Translations under genes and position numbers: made by a program
Assembly (NCBI RefSeq): GCF_001735805.1
Contig: NZ_CP017248.1
Span: 62,001 to 126,000, forward strand
From: Streptomyces fodineus
GTDB taxonomy: Bacteria > Actinomycetota > Actinomycetes > Streptomycetales > Streptomycetaceae
Length of the DNA stretch: 64,000 bases
Reading direction: 5' to 3'
Shown: piece after piece, positions 34,919-45,209 of the stretch
Layout: each line of letters begins with the position of its first letter
Position numbering within the stretch: the stretch's first letter is position 1
The notes under the pieces: model-generated
Databases searched by the model: none
What the model saw: only the letters and a program-made list of their open reading frames with translations
Told to the model about the DNA's origin: nothing

Positions 34919-37110
34919 GCGAACTCGGCGCCCGGGCGTCGGGACAGGGGCGGATCTTCCAGACGACCGGGGATCAGTACGTCCAGGAGCATCACCATCA
35001 CTACAGCGCCGACACCGTTCCGCTCTTCGCAGGCGAGGCCGGCCCGTACGCCGGCGGATCCAGGCCGGCTGCCCCCGACTCCGTCCGCATTCCGCTGATC
35101 GGACGCCCGCCCAGGCTGCTGCGCGACCGGGCAGAACTCTGCCAGGCGCTGGGCACGGCCGTGGCCGGCCACGGCGGTGAGATCCACGTCGTGCACGGCA
35201 TGGGCGGCTGTGGCAAGACCGCGCTGGCGTACTGGCTGTTCACCGAGGCCGTACGCGAACACAGGCGTGTCGGGTTCTGGGTGAACGCCTCTGAGCGGAT
35301 GTCCCTGCGCGCCGGGATGCTGGCTGTGGCCGGGGACCGGGGCGCGTCGAGCGGGGAGCTGGCGGCCGCGGCCGCGGGGCAGCGGGCGGCGGCTGACCTG
35401 GCCTGGCACTACCTCGGGGGTTCTGCCGAACCGTGGCTGCTGGTCCTCGACAACGCCGACGACCCCTCGATCCTCGAGGACGGCGCCTGGCTGCGTGCCA
35501 GTGGGCGAGGCATCGTCCTGGTCACTACCCGGCATGCCACGTCACCGCTGTGGCACGCGCCTGGCACCCACCGCCATGCCCTCGGCGTGTTACCGCTGGA
35601 CGACGCCGCCCAGGTCCTGTGCGACCTGGCGCCGGAGGCGGGGGACCTGCGGTCGGCGCGGAAGGTGGCCGCCCGCCTGGACGGCCTGCCGCTCGCGCTC
35701 ACCCTGGCCGGTTCTCATCTCTCCCGCCAACTCCTGGAGTCGTGGTCCATGGACGAGTACGCGCGCAAACCGGACGAGGAGTCGACAACCATCGTCGACC
35801 GTGGCGCCGGCGGGTACGGCGGCACCCAGTCGCGCCATCTGGTCGGCGGCACCTGGCAGTTGTCCCTGGACGCGCTGGCGGGACAAGGACTGCCGGAGGC
35901 GACGACCGTGTTGCGTCTGCTGTCGTTCCTGGCGGCTGATCCGGTGCCGTTGAGCCTGCTGGCGCCGCTGGCCCGAGCGGAGATCGCGGTCGCCGGGCTC
36001 GAGCCGGAGCTGTCCCCGGAGCGTCTGGAGGCCGCACTGCGCGGCCTCCTCGACCACTCGCTGGCCGAGCTGGTCGAGACGGACGGGGTGCGCTGCGTCA
36101 AGGCGCACGGGGTGCTGCTGGACAGCGTGGCCTCGGGGACTTCCCACCGGCAGCGCAGCGTCCTCGGTGAGGTGGCCGTACGGCTGCTGGAGGAGGCGCT
36201 GCCCGAGCGGGGCACGCAGACGCCCCTGGCGCGCCGCGCGCTCGTCCTGCTGGCCCCGCACGGTTCGCGTCTGCTGGAGACGGCACCGGGCGAACGGTCG
36301 GCAGCCCTTGGCGTGCGGCTGGTGCGGCAGGTGTACGAGACTGCGGACTACGGCGTGGCCATGGTGCTCTCCCGGGCCGTCGCCGACCGGGCAGGGGCAC
36401 TGCTGGGCGAGGACCATCCGGTGACGCTCGACGCCCGGGACGTGGTGGGCAGGGCGCTGTTCCGCATGGGCCACTACGAGGAGTCGGAGGCCGTGCACCG
36501 GCAGGTGCTCGCCCGTCGGCAGGCCATGCTCGGACCCGACCACCCGGACACCCTGCGCAGCTGTGCCGGCCTGCACCGGCCGCTCGACCTGCTGGACCGG
36601 GACGAGGAGGCCGAACACTGGCTGCGTCGCGCGATCGAGGGCATGCGCCGGGTGCTCGGCGACGATTCCCCCGAGACGCTGTACACCTGGACGTCCCTGC
36701 CCGAGGTCCTGTCGCAGCTCGGCAAGGAGCGGGAATGCGACGCAGAGCTGGCGCTGCTGATCCCGGCGTGCGAGCGGGCCCTGCCTGCGGCCCATCCCAC
36801 GCTGGTCATGGCCCACCACATGCAGGCCTACGCGCTGTGGCAGTTCGGGCGGTTCGCCGAGGCGGAACCCGTGGCGCGCCGGGTGCTGGAGGACCGCATG
36901 CGCATCCTCGGGCCGGACAACCGTTTCACGTTCGCCGCACGGGGGCTGCTCGCCGAGATCGTGTACGGACTGGGCCACCGAGGCGAAGCGATGGAACTGA
37001 TGACCCGGGTGGTCGAAGAACACGAACGCGTGCTCGGTCCCGAGCACCCCTCCGTCAGCCACTACAGCGCTGCACTGGCCCGTTACCGGACCGAAGACGC
37101 CACCCCCTGA
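34915..37110 (+). CDS. NLR-like STAND NTPase (NB-ARC plus TPR) with N-terminal amyloid-type motif, 731 aa
   Basis: ATG 34915 overlaps the upstream stop (ATGA). Residues 8-25 carry GQGRIFQTTGDQYVQEH, followed by a His run. The NB-ARC NTPase domain has Walker A GMGGCGKT (95-102), Walker B PWLLVLDNADD (173-183), the sensor VTTR (203-206) and the GLPLAL motif of NB-ARC proteins. The C-terminal half is TPR repeats of the kinesin-light-chain type (for example YEESEAVHRQVLARRQAMLG). Such proteins oligomerise on ligand binding and could template the matching motif of the 139-aa partner. A TTA codon at 35590-35592 suggests dependence on the bldA tRNA. Confidence 0.88.
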   Translation: MSELGARASGQGRIFQTTGDQYVQEHHHHYSADTVPLFAGEAGPYAGGSRPAAPDSVRIPLIGRPPRLLRDRAELCQALGTAVAGHGGEIHVVHGMGGCGKTALAYWLFTEAVREHRRVGFWVNASERMSLRAGMLAVAGDRGASSGELAAAAAGQRAAADLAWHYLGGSAEPWLLVLDNADDPSILEDGAWLRASGRGIVLVTTRHATSPLWHAPGTHRHALGVLPLDDAAQVLCDLAPEAGDLRSARKVAARLDGLPLALTLAGSHLSRQLLESWSMDEYARKPDEESTTIVDRGAGGYGGTQSRHLVGGTWQLSLDALAGQGLPEATTVLRLLSFLAADPVPLSLLAPLARAEIAVAGLEPELSPERLEAALRGLLDHSLAELVETDGVRCVKAHGVLLDSVASGTSHRQRSVLGEVAVRLLEEALPERGTQTPLARRALVLLAPHGSRLLETAPGERSAALGVRLVRQVYETADYGVAMVLSRAVADRAGALLGEDHPVTLDARDVVGRALFRMGHYEESEAVHRQVLARRQAMLGPDHPDTLRSCAGLHRPLDLLDRDEEAEHWLRRAIEGMRRVLGDDSPETLYTWTSLPEVLSQLGKERECDAELALLIPACERALPAAHPTLVMAHHMQAYALWQFGRFAEAEPVARRVLEDRMRILGPDNRFTFAARGLLAEIVYGLGHRGEAMELMTRVVEEHERVLGPEHPSVSHYSAALARYRTEDATP

Positions 37111-37510
37111 ATGCCCACCGTATTCTCCAACTCGGGGAGGTTGTCGTACGCGCCGACCTGGCGCCGGAACTTGTCGTGCCCACACGCTGCGCTGCTGAGC
37201 GTTCAGAGGCCGAAGCCGGCTCTCACCGGATGACCCTGCCGGGTGAGGCCTCCGCCGGGCAGCCATCGGCGCTGGGCCGCTGCCATCGGGAGAAGTCTCC
37301 CCTGGGGGCGATGAGTCACGGCCCCGGCGCCGGTATGTATCGTGGAGCCGCACACGACCCCCGGCGCGGTGCCGTCACTGTCAACACGAAGCGTCACCGC
37401 CGGATGTGAGACAGGGCCGAAGACCGTACAGACCCCCGAGCGGGTGCCTTCCGGCGTGCCGGAGGGTGACCTATCGAGTCCGTCCGCAGGTGCCTTCTAG
37501 CCTCGTCGGC
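37111..37510. other. Intergenic interval, no gene seen
   Basis: No supported gene. It should include the end of the NLR transcript and the promoter of the phosphoglucomutase/GH65 operon. No clear regulatory repeat found. Confidence 0.4.
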
Positions 37511-38254
37511 ATGCTGGGGCTTCCTGCACATGTCCGTGCCTGCCTGTTCGACCTCGACGGGGTGCTCACCCAGACCGCGAAGGTGCACGCGGCTGCCTGG
37601 AAGGAAATGTTCGACGGGTATCTCCGCGAACGCGCGACGCGCGAGGGGACCGAGTTCGTGCCGTTCGACGCGGTCGGCGACTACGACGAGTATGTGGACG
37701 GCCGTCCCCGTGAGGACGGCGTGCGTACGTTCCTCGCCGCACGCGGGGTGCGCCTGCCCGAGGGATCACCGGACGACCCGCCGGAGGCGGAGACGGTGAA
37801 CGGTCTGGGCAACCGGAAGAACAGACTGGTCCTGCGGCGGATCCGCGAGGAGGGCGTGGAACCCTACGACGGCTCGGTCCGCTTCGTGCACGCGGCGCGG
37901 GCGGCGGGCCTGCGCTGCGCGGTGGTGTCGTCGAGCGCGAACACACGGGACGTCCTGCGAGCGGCCGGCATCGAGGACCTGTTCGACGAGCGGGTCGACG
38001 GGGTGGTCGCCCACGAGCGCCGGCTGCGGGGCAAGCCCGCCCCGGACACCTACCTGGAGGCCGCCCGAGGGCTGGAAACGGATCCTGGGCAGGCCGCGGT
38101 GTTCGAAGACGCCCTCGCCGGCGTCGAGGCCGGGCGGGCGGGACGGTTCGGCGTGGTCGTGGGCGTCGACCGGGTCGGCCAGGCGGAACAACTGCGCGCC
38201 CATGGTGCCGATGTGGTGGTCCGTGACCTGGCGGAGCTTCTGGAGGAACGGTGA
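37511..38254 (+). CDS. HAD-superfamily beta-phosphoglucomutase-like enzyme, 247 aa
   Basis: ATG 37511 places the HAD nucleophile motif FDLDGVLT at residues 13-20 (Asp14 nucleophile, Asp16 acid/base), as in the family. Later motifs are [13 protein letters not shown] (motif II), [13 protein letters not shown] (motif III Lys) and [15 protein letters not shown] (motif IV). Beta-phosphoglucomutases convert beta-glucose 1-phosphate to glucose 6-phosphate. Its stop overlaps the GTG of the GH65 phosphorylase gene, which would supply that beta-glucose 1-phosphate, so the two enzymes act in sequence. Confidence 0.92.
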   Translation: MLGLPAHVRACLFDLDGVLTQTAKVHAAAWKEMFDGYLRERATREGTEFVPFDAVGDYDEYVDGRPREDGVRTFLAARGVRLPEGSPDDPPEAETVNGLGNRKNRLVLRRIREEGVEPYDGSVRFVHAARAAGLRCAVVSSSANTRDVLRAAGIEDLFDERVDGVVAHERRLRGKPAPDTYLEAARGLETDPGQAAVFEDALAGVEAGRAGRFGVVVGVDRVGQAEQLRAHGADVVVRDLAELLEER

Positions 38255-40647
38255 TCACCCATCCCAGCTTCACGGTCGAGCCGTGGTGTCTGCGCGAGAC
38301 CGAGCTGAACCTGGACGTGCTCGCGCAGAGCGAATCGGTCTTCGCCCTCTCCAACGGGCACGTCGGGTGGCGCGGCAACCTCGAGGAGGGAGAGCCCCAC
38401 GGACTGCCCGGCGCATACCTCAACGGCGTGCACGAACGGCATCCGCTGCCCTACGCCGAAGCGGGCTACGGGTATCCCGAGTCCGGCCAGACGATGATCA
38501 ACGTCACCGACGGCAAGATCTTCCGTCTGCTGGTCGACGATCACCCGTACGATCTGCGCTACGGCCGACTGGTCGCGCACGAGCGGGTGCTGAACTTCCG
38601 CTCGGGCATCCTCAGCCGCACCGCACGATGGACCTCACCCGGCGGTCGTACGGTGCGGATCTCCTCGCGGCGGCTCGTGTCCTTCACGCAGCGCTCGGTG
38701 GCCGCGGTGGTCTACGAAGTGGAGCCGGTCGACGGACCGACCACGGTGGCCGTGCAGTCCGAGCTCGTCGCCAACGCGCAACTGCCGCGATTCCAGGGCG
38801 ATCCGCGCGTGGCCGCGGCCATCGAGTCACCGCTGCTGACCGAGGAGTATTTCGCGCAGGACACCCGGCTGCGGCTGGTGCACTGCACCGACCGCAGCGC
38901 GCTGCGGGTGGCCGCAGCGGCGGACCATCTCGTCAAAGGGCCGCAGACCACCCGCTGGACGGCGCAGTGCGAGGCTGACGTCAGCCGCCTGACGGTGACC
39001 GCGGACCTGGTGCCCGGGCAACCGCTCCGGCTGGTCAAGTTCGTGGCCTACGGCTGGTCGGGGGAGCGTTCGCTGCCGGCCGTGCACGATCAGGTGGACG
39101 CGGCGGTGGCGGCCGCGGTCAGCACCGGCTGGGACGGTCTGGCCGCGGCACAGCGGGCGTACCTGGATCGCTTCTGGGCGGGCGCGGACGTCGAGGTCGA
39201 GGGCAGCGCGCGCATCCAGCAGGCGGTGCGGTTCGCCCTCTTCCATGTGCTCCAGGCGGCGGCCCGGGGCGAGAGCCGGGCGATTCCCGCCAAGGGCCTG
39301 ACCGGAACCGGGTACGACGGTCACTGCTTCTGGGACACCGAGTCCTGCGTGCTGCCGGTGCTGACGTTCACCGCGCCGGAGGCCGTCGCATCGGCACTGC
39401 GGGCGCGTCACCGGATGCTGCCGGCGGCGCGGGAGCGCGCGCGTCAGCTCGGGCTCGCGGGCGCGGCGTTTCCCTGGCGCACCATCGACGGTGCCGAGTG
39501 TTCGGCCTACTGGCCGGCCGGGACGGCCGCCTTCCACATCAACGCGGCCATCGCGGTGGCCGCCGACCGGTACGTGATGGTTACCGGGGACGAGGACTTC
39601 GAACGCGGTGAGGGCCTCGAACTCCTCGTGGAAACGGCCCGGCTGTGGCGCTCGCTCGGACACCACGACGCGGAAGGCGTCTTCCACATCGACGGGGTCA
39701 CGGGCTCCGACGAGTACAGCGCGATCACCCGCGACAACCTGTACACCAACCTGATGGCGCGACAGAACCTCATCTCGGCCGCGGACGCCGCCGTGCGTCA
39801 TCCGGAACGCGCCGCGACACTCGGTGTCGACGACGAGGAGACTGCCGCGTGGCGGGATGCCGCGGCCCGCATGGCGATGCCGTACAACGACACGCTCGGC
39901 GTGCACGAGCAGTCGGCCGGTTTCACGAGTCTCCAGCGCTGGGACTTCGAGGCGACCCCGCCGGAGAACTACCCGCTCCTGCTGCATTACCCCTACTTCG
40001 ACCTGTACCGCAAGCAGGTCGTGAAGCAGGCCGATCTGGTGCTGGCGATGATGGAGTGCCCGGATGCCTTCTCCGACGATCAGAAGGCCCGAAACTTCGC
40101 CTACTACGAGGCGCTGACGGTCCGTGACTCCTCCCTGTCGGCGTGCTTCCAGGCGGTACTCGCCGCCGAGACCGGGCACCTGCGCCTGGCCTACGCCTAT
40201 CTCGGCGAGGCAGCGCTGATGGACCTGGAGGATCTGGAGCACAACACCCGGGACGGGCTCCACATCGCCTCCCTCGCCGGTACGTGGATCGCGCTGGTCG
40301 CCGGTCTCGGAGGCTTGCGCCGGTACGGCGGTGACGATGGGCGGCAGGCCCTGCTGGCGTTCGCACCGCGCCTGCCGGAGGCGCTGTCCAGGGTGGCTTT
40401 CACGCTGCTGGTACGCGGACGCAGGCTGAAGGTGGACATCGGTCCGTCCCAGGTGCGGTATCGCCTGGTGGAGGGCGAACCCCTGGTCGTGCTGCATCAC
40501 GGACAGCCGACGTCCCTGACCCCGGACGCGCCGGTGGACCGCCCGGTGCCGCCCGCACCCGTGCTGCCCGAGCCGCAACAGCCCCCGGGCCGCCGCCCGG
40601 TGGGCCTGCCCATCGAGGAGGAGGACCTGGCGGCGACACCGGAGTAG
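38251..40647 (+). CDS. Glycoside hydrolase family 65 phosphorylase (trehalose/kojibiose/maltose type), 798 aa
   Basis: The protein has the GH65 layout: an N-terminal beta-sandwich, then an (alpha/alpha)6 barrel with [20 protein letters not shown] and the general acid Glu488 in [11 protein letters not shown], then a C-terminal beta domain ([17 protein letters not shown]). Such enzymes split alpha-linked disaccharides with phosphate, giving beta-glucose 1-phosphate plus glucose. Which disaccharide is used cannot be told. The GTG start overlaps the mutase stop. The last ~50 residues are a Pro-rich tail. Length is normal and the frame is intact. Confidence 0.94.
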   Translation: MITHPSFTVEPWCLRETELNLDVLAQSESVFALSNGHVGWRGNLEEGEPHGLPGAYLNGVHERHPLPYAEAGYGYPESGQTMINVTDGKIFRLLVDDHPYDLRYGRLVAHERVLNFRSGILSRTARWTSPGGRTVRISSRRLVSFTQRSVAAVVYEVEPVDGPTTVAVQSELVANAQLPRFQGDPRVAAAIESPLLTEEYFAQDTRLRLVHCTDRSALRVAAAADHLVKGPQTTRWTAQCEADVSRLTVTADLVPGQPLRLVKFVAYGWSGERSLPAVHDQVDAAVAAAVSTGWDGLAAAQRAYLDRFWAGADVEVEGSARIQQAVRFALFHVLQAAARGESRAIPAKGLTGTGYDGHCFWDTESCVLPVLTFTAPEAVASALRARHRMLPAARERARQLGLAGAAFPWRTIDGAECSAYWPAGTAAFHINAAIAVAADRYVMVTGDEDFERGEGLELLVETARLWRSLGHHDAEGVFHIDGVTGSDEYSAITRDNLYTNLMARQNLISAADAAVRHPERAATLGVDDEETAAWRDAAARMAMPYNDTLGVHEQSAGFTSLQRWDFEATPPENYPLLLHYPYFDLYRKQVVKQADLVLAMMECPDAFSDDQKARNFAYYEALTVRDSSLSACFQAVLAAETGHLRLAYAYLGEAALMDLEDLEHNTRDGLHIASLAGTWIALVAGLGGLRRYGGDDGRQALLAFAPRLPEALSRVAFTLLVRGRRLKVDIGPSQVRYRLVEGEPLVVLHHGQPTSLTPDAPVDRPVPPAPVLPEPQQPPGRRPVGLPIEEEDLAATPE

Positions 40648-40659
40648 CGCGCAAGAGCC

Positions 40660-40760
40660 GCACCACATGCGACGCTGAGGAAGGCCTCGTGGATGTCGTC
40701 GCGTATCTCCCGGCGGATCCGCAGACGGCGGAACCAGCGCAGGTGGGGGAACGCGGGCTC
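40660..40760 (-). pseudogene. IS5-family transposase, C-terminal scrap
   Basis: The reverse frame reads FPHLRWFRRLRIRREIRDDI, then HEAFLSVACG. It matches the end of the remnant at 48725-48968 (AHLHWFRRLRIRWEIRDDIH). Only about 33 codons remain, and the scrap truncates the leucine-rich-repeat-variant gene to its right. Confidence 0.65.
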
Positions 40761-40769
40761 CGCGACCAG

Positions 40770-41489
40770 CGTCGGAGTCGACGGCGAGCCGCTCCACGAG
40801 GTCGGCGGGCAACGACGGGTTCTCGGCGAGGGCCGCCAGGTGCGTCCGCTCGGCGACGCACCGCTCGGCGTCGGTGCGGGCGAGGAGCCCTCGGCTCAGC
40901 GCCTCGGCGGCGGACTTCGGATCGCGGAGGAGTTCGGCGGTGACGCGTGCGTCCCGCCGGCACTCCCACAGTGCGGCGGCCCGCCGCACCTCGGGGTCAG
41001 GGGCGGCCAGCAGCGCCGACCGCTCGCCCGGCGGCAGAATCTCCCATGCACGCACCGCTTTCCGGCGCGCTGCCGAACTGTGATGAGTGGCCATCGAGGC
41101 CACGAACGACGGCGCCAAATGAGGCGAGTCCAGCAGTGCCGCCCGGACAGAAGGGGCGGGGTCGTCGGGCAGGCGGACGCACGCGGCGTCCGGGAGCGGC
41201 GCGACCTTTGTTCGCGGGTGGTACACCTCGGGTCCGTATGCAAGAGCAGCCCGCACCTTGGGAGAAGGATCGTCCACGAGCCGGGCCCGCTGTGCAGGCT
41301 CCGCCCTGGCGCTCATGGCAAAGTCGATCCAGACGCCCGGGTTCGGGTGGGCAAGAATCACCGCAACCGGGCGTCTCAGGGCGGACGGTCACCGCCCCCG
41401 TCGAAGGCGAGCAGGCGCAGTAGCAGCGGTGTCGGCAGCGACGGATTGCGGGCGACTCCGTCCAGCACGGATGCGTGAAACGCCACCAT
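40770..41489 (-). pseudogene. Leucine-rich-repeat-variant (LRV/HEAT-like) protein, frameshifted and C-truncated
   Basis: ATG 41489 starts MVAFHASVLDGVARNPSLPT, followed by stops in that frame near 41385. The repeats continue in a neighbouring frame: VILAHPNPGVWIDFAMS, then RLVDDPSPKVRAALAYGP and RLPDDPAPSVRAALLDSPHL. The recurring D-P-x-P-x-V-R-x-A-L unit is the LRV/HEAT-like repeat used for protein binding. The right-to-left reading ends where an IS5 scrap begins (~40765). Non-functional unless the frameshift is an error. Confidence 0.75.
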
Positions 41490-41528
41490 GATTCCCCCAC
41501 TCCTGTCTCTGCCCCGACTCCCGGGTCT

Positions 41529-42230
41529 TCAGTCGCTGCAGTCGTCGGGCAGCTGCTGCTGTTGCCGGTCCCAGGCGATGACCCGGTACCAGCCGTCCCC
41601 GAACGGCGCGAAGAAGGTGAAGCCGTGCTGGTTCGAGGCGAAATTGAAAGCTTCGTCAGGGACGCGTTCAAGCAGTACATCGGCCAGCATCACGGAGCGG
41701 ATGGCCGACTTGCCGGGGAACGGCATGCCCAGGCTCTGCCGGACGGTGGTGCTCGCTCCGTCGGTGCCGACCAGGTAGCGCGCTCGAAGTGTGGCCGTGG
41801 CACCGTCCGGATGGTTTGTTTCCGCGTCCACGCCGCCCGGGTCCTGCCGTATCCCTGTCACCCGGGTCCCCCGCACTATCGTTGCCCCCGCTTCCTCGGC
41901 CCGGCGCAGCAGAAGGCGCTCCACCTGCCGTTGGGGGACGATCAGCAGGAACGGAAAGCGTGTGCGAAGGCCGGAGAAGTCGATGCTGATGCGGCCGAAC
42001 GGATGCAGCGCCCGGACCGGTGAGCCGAGAGCGAGTAGTTCGTCGGCCAGGCCCCGGGCGTCGAGTTCCTCCATGGTTCGTGCGTGGATGCTGAAGGCGC
42101 GGCTCAGGTTGGATTCGTGATCGCACCGCTCCACGAGCGTGACGTTGCCCCCGGAGTCGGCGAGGTCGCCCGCCAGCAGAAGCCCGGTTGGCCCGGCCCC
42201 GATTACCAGAACATCCACCGCTGATGCCAC
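41529..42230 (-). pseudogene. FAD-dependent aromatic monooxygenase, C-terminal half missing
   Basis: The N-terminal FAD motif DVLVIGAGPTGLLLAGDLA and the mid-protein motif ARYLVGTDGASTTVRQSLG identify a group A flavin monooxygenase (PheA/TetX-like). The frame stops after 233 residues, where related enzymes have about 480-540. The second FAD motif (GDAAH) and the substrate domain are therefore absent. Sequence beyond the stop belongs to the LRV remnant. It was probably truncated by deletion. Confidence 0.75.
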
Positions 42231-42468
42231 GTCTTGGTCGGAATAGCCTCGAACTGACCCGCTGTTAGCATCGATATTTGTCAGTATCAGCTCCGCTTGT
42301 CGGACTCGCTAGTTGAGCCGGCGAACCGCGCACCTGACCGTTTGCCATCCGAGGACCTCAACATTCCGCCGACCCGAAGCGTCCTCTCGGCACCGCATGG
42401 ATAGGAACGGTGGCCGATCGCGTGCGAGCTGGTTGTTCCCGGTACCATCGGAAATCCCGCTCTTAGGG

Positions 42469-42885
42469 TCACAACTCGGTGAGTCCGAGTTGGCGCAGCA
42501 TGCCGAGTTCGTCGCTGCTGCCCCAGCGTTCGACGAGCTTTCCGTCGCTGTCGAAGCGGCTGATCTGCATGCCCCGGTAGCTTGCCTTCCTGCCGGTCGC
42601 CGGCCGTCCCATCAGCGGCCCCAGATGCGTTCCGGTGATGGTGTAGGCAAAGGCCAACTCGTCGTCGGTGGCCACCAGATGCTCCACCGCGACGTGCAGG
42701 TCGGGAAAGGCTGCCCGCAGATCGGCGAACATGGCCTTGTACCCTTCGGGCCCCGGCAGCTGCCCTGGGGCTGGATCATGGTCGATCGAGTCGGGTGCGA
42801 CGATCACGTCGAGGGCCGCGAGGTCGCCGGTGATGACCGCCTCTGCGAAAGCGGTCTGTGCGGCGATGTTCGTTTGCTGAGACAT
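42469..42885 (-). CDS. SnoaL-like ester cyclase family protein, 138 aa
   Basis: Start ATG 42885 (MSQQTNIAAQTAFAEAVITG) is two residues inside the longer frame. Family features are DVIVAPDSIDHDPAPGQLPG, then the helix YKAMFADLRAAFPDLHVAVE and the sheet TGTHLGPLMGRPATGRKASY. The ending is VERWGSSDELGMLRQLG. The SnoaL-like fold forms a hydrophobic pocket; members act as cyclases or have unknown roles. It lies 84 bp downstream of the second chloroperoxidase gene on the same strand and may be co-transcribed with it. Confidence 0.87.
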   Translation of the reverse strand: MSQQTNIAAQTAFAEAVITGDLAALDVIVAPDSIDHDPAPGQLPGPEGYKAMFADLRAAFPDLHVAVEHLVATDDELAFAYTITGTHLGPLMGRPATGRKASYRGMQISRFDSDGKLVERWGSSDELGMLRQLGLTEL

Positions 42886-42969
42886 GGGCACTCCTCGGGC
42901 TCGCGCCTGCCAGTGGTCTGTCGCCGGCCGCGTGAACGCGGGAAGACCGGTGAAACGACACCTGGTCGG

Positions 42970-43797
42970 TCAGCCGCGTGCGAATTCAAGGAGGTCGTTG
43001 TTGAACCGTCCCGCGAACTCCGGCACCATCGACAGGCCGTGCGGAGCACCGGAATAGACCTTGAAGGTCACGTCCTTGACCAGTTGCGACGATTTTTTCG
43101 CGGATGCCACGATGGGAACGATCTGGTCGTCGTCGCCGTGAATGATCAGCGTGGGGATGTCGAACTCCTTGAGGTCCCCCGTGAGGTCAGTCTCAGAGAA
43201 CGCTTTGACGCAGTCGTAGGCGCTCTTGACGCCTACCGTCATGCTCCAGAGCCAGAACTCGTCACGGGTCCCCTGCGACACGGTCGAACCTTCGCGGTTG
43301 GCACCGTAGAACGGAGCGCTGAGATCCTTGTAGTACTGGGACCGGTCCGTCAGCACACCTTGCCGGATCTCGTCGAAGACCTCGATCGGAAGCCCCTCCG
43401 GGTTCGCTTCCGTCCTGAGCATCAACGGAGGGATCGCCCCGAGCAGAACCACCTTGGCCACACGCCTCGAGCCGTGCCGGCCGATGTAGCGCGTCACCTC
43501 TCCGCCGCCCGTCGAATGACCGACCAGGATGGCGTCCTGGAGATCAAGGTTCTCCAGGACCGATGCCAGGTCGTCGGCATACGTGTCCAGGTCGTTGCCC
43601 ATCCACGGCTGGTCGGACCGCCCGCCTCCACGTCGGTCGTGGGCCACGGCCCGGAAACCGTTGTCCGCCATCAGCTTCAACTGCGGATCCCACGCATCCG
43701 CGATCAGTGGCCAGCCGTGGGAAAACACCACCGGCTGACCCGCCCCCCAGTCCTTGAAGTAGATCTGTGTGCCGTCCTTGGCAGCGGCAAAGGCCAT
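42970..43797 (-). CDS. Alpha/beta hydrolase, non-heme chloroperoxidase type, paralogue 2, 275 aa
   Basis: This is a close paralogue of the protein at 21785-22612, with the same length, the same triad ([36 protein letters not shown]) and long identical stretches ([25 protein letters not shown]). Differences are scattered substitutions. Start ATG 43797 is supported by the paralogue. The upstream region is also conserved, so the duplication included the promoter. The neighbouring gene differs: a SnoaL-like protein here, an MDR reductase there. Confidence 0.93.
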   Translation of the reverse strand: MAFAAAKDGTQIYFKDWGAGQPVVFSHGWPLIADAWDPQLKLMADNGFRAVAHDRRGGGRSDQPWMGNDLDTYADDLASVLENLDLQDAILVGHSTGGGEVTRYIGRHGSRRVAKVVLLGAIPPLMLRTEANPEGLPIEVFDEIRQGVLTDRSQYYKDLSAPFYGANREGSTVSQGTRDEFWLWSMTVGVKSAYDCVKAFSETDLTGDLKEFDIPTLIIHGDDDQIVPIVASAKKSSQLVKDVTFKVYSGAPHGLSMVPEFAGRFNNDLLEFARG

Positions 43798-44106
43798 GAT
43801 CGCCTCGCTAGCACTTGTTCGGAACTCCACCCTTCACGGCCATTCAGCGCCCGAGCCGGGCATGTGAATACCACGTCCGACCAGCAGTGAACGCCCGCGA
43901 GGGCGAGGGCGATACTGGTGAAGGCAGCCGTTCCGTACAGTCTCTTCCCCACGCTACTCGGGACGCCCCACTTCAGCACGCCGGGGCAGACCACCGTGAG
44001 CACACACCCGTGGCTAGTATCGAAAGGCGCATGGAGTCCGGCACCAATAAGGGCCCAGGGTGGGTATCAGGAGACAGGCCACGACAGCATGACTCGGCCC
44101 GTCTCC
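43798..44106 (-). promoter_or_regulatory. Leader/promoter region of paralogue 2, conserved with 21600-21784
   Basis: Read on the reverse strand, the segment from 43983 contains CGGCGTGCTGAAGTGGGG...CGAGTAGCGTGG and, next to the start codon, GGGCGCTGAATG...GAGGCGATCATGGCC, both shared with the leader at 21.6-21.8 kb. No gene was seen in the interval. The remainder up to the IS5 left end (44107) is not recognisable. Confidence 0.4.
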
Positions 44107-44961
44107 AACACCGTGTCCTACATGGTCAGTTGGTCGTTGGTTGGGTCATGGGGAGTGGGCGGTGGGGATGGATCGTGCCGGAGGGGCTCTGGGAGATCGC
44201 CAGACCTTTGCTGCCGCCGGCGCGGGTGCGGCCGCAGGGTGGCGGGGTGGCCAACATCGATGACGAGGCGGTGTTCGCGGCGATCGTCTACGTGCTGGTC
44301 AGCGGCTGTGCCTGGCGGGCTCTGCCGCCCTGTTTCGGGGCATCGAAGTCAACGGTGCACCGACGGTTCCTGATCTGGTCCCGGGCGGGCGTCTGGGGAC
44401 GGCTGCACCGGAAGGTGCTTGAGATGCTCGCCGGCCAGGGCCTGGTCGACCTGTCCCGGGCGGTACTCGACTCCGCTCACGTCCGCGCCAAAAAAGGGGC
44501 GAACTTGCAGGTCCGTCGCCCGTGGACCGGGGCAGGCCGGGTTCCAAGATGCACGTCCTGTCCGACGCCCTTCGCGTCGGAGTATCCGCCGCCAACACCC
44601 ACGACAGCCTCGGGCTGAAGCCGACGGTCGCCCATTTCCACATAGGACACGAATCCCACGGTGACCATTCCAAGCTCCAGCGACTGCACGCCGACAAAGC
44701 TTACGACCTTCCTGACCTGCGGCAATGGCTGCACAGCCACGACATCGGCGTCCGTATCGCCCGTAAGGGAATCGACTCAAGCGAACGGTTGGGCCGTTGT
44801 CGGTGGGTCATCGAGCGCACGATCTCCTGGCTGACTGGCTACCGGCGTCTGTCACCCCGCTACGAGCGGCATCCCCGCAACTACCTGGCCTTTCTCGGCC
44901 TCGCCGCCGCCCTCTGCTGCTACAAACGCCTCCTCAAACTGACCATGTAGGACACGGTGTT
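44107..44961 (+). mobile_element. IS5-family insertion sequence, 855 bp
   Basis: Terminal repeats AACACCGTGTCCTACATGGT (left) and its complement (right) bracket a two-frame transposase. No matching target duplication was found beside them, so the flanks may have been rearranged. It is different from the 851-bp IS5 at 19 kb. Confidence 0.9.
44148..44950 (+). CDS. IS5-family transposase made by programmed -1 frameshift
   Basis: The first frame from ATG 44148 gives IVPEGLWEIARPLLPPARVR, then VSGCAWRALPPCFGASKST and LDSAHVRAKKG. At 44490-44499 the run AAAAAAGGGG permits a -1 slip into GELAGPSPVDRGRPGSKMHV. Then come HADKAYDLPDLRQWLHSHDI and GRCRWVIERTISWLTGYRRL to the stop at 44950. The stretch after SKMHVLSDA looks about five residues shorter than in relatives, possibly a small in-frame deletion near the second catalytic Asp. 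Activity is therefore uncertain. Confidence 0.87.
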
Positions 44962-45209
44962 AGTCCGGAAAAGAGAGGCGGTGCACCACTTATTCTCTGC
45001 CTTGGGCCCGGGGCGGGCGGGGCGTTCGCCGCTTCGGTCGCCGGGGCGACGGCCACCAGCTGTCTGCGCCCCGCGCGGGTCCGTCCCCGGCTGTACCGGC
45101 TGACCGCACGAGGCGGCCCAGCGGACGGGCGCGGCGCGACAGAGTCCCGAGCAGTGCGGCGCTGCCCACTAGCCGGGGCCCTTCACGCTAGCGCGTGTAT
45201 CGAAAGCGC

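Noticed and set aside
38827..41361. Reverse frame of 844 codons across the GH65 gene and beyond
   Set aside because: Its first part is the LRV remnant; the rest is antisense to the GH65 gene with Arg/Gly-rich shadow composition. Only the LRV part is real.
42240..42300. Operator palindrome around CATCGATAT upstream of the flavin monooxygenase
   Set aside because: Only the central ATCGAT is symmetric; the outer arms do not pair.
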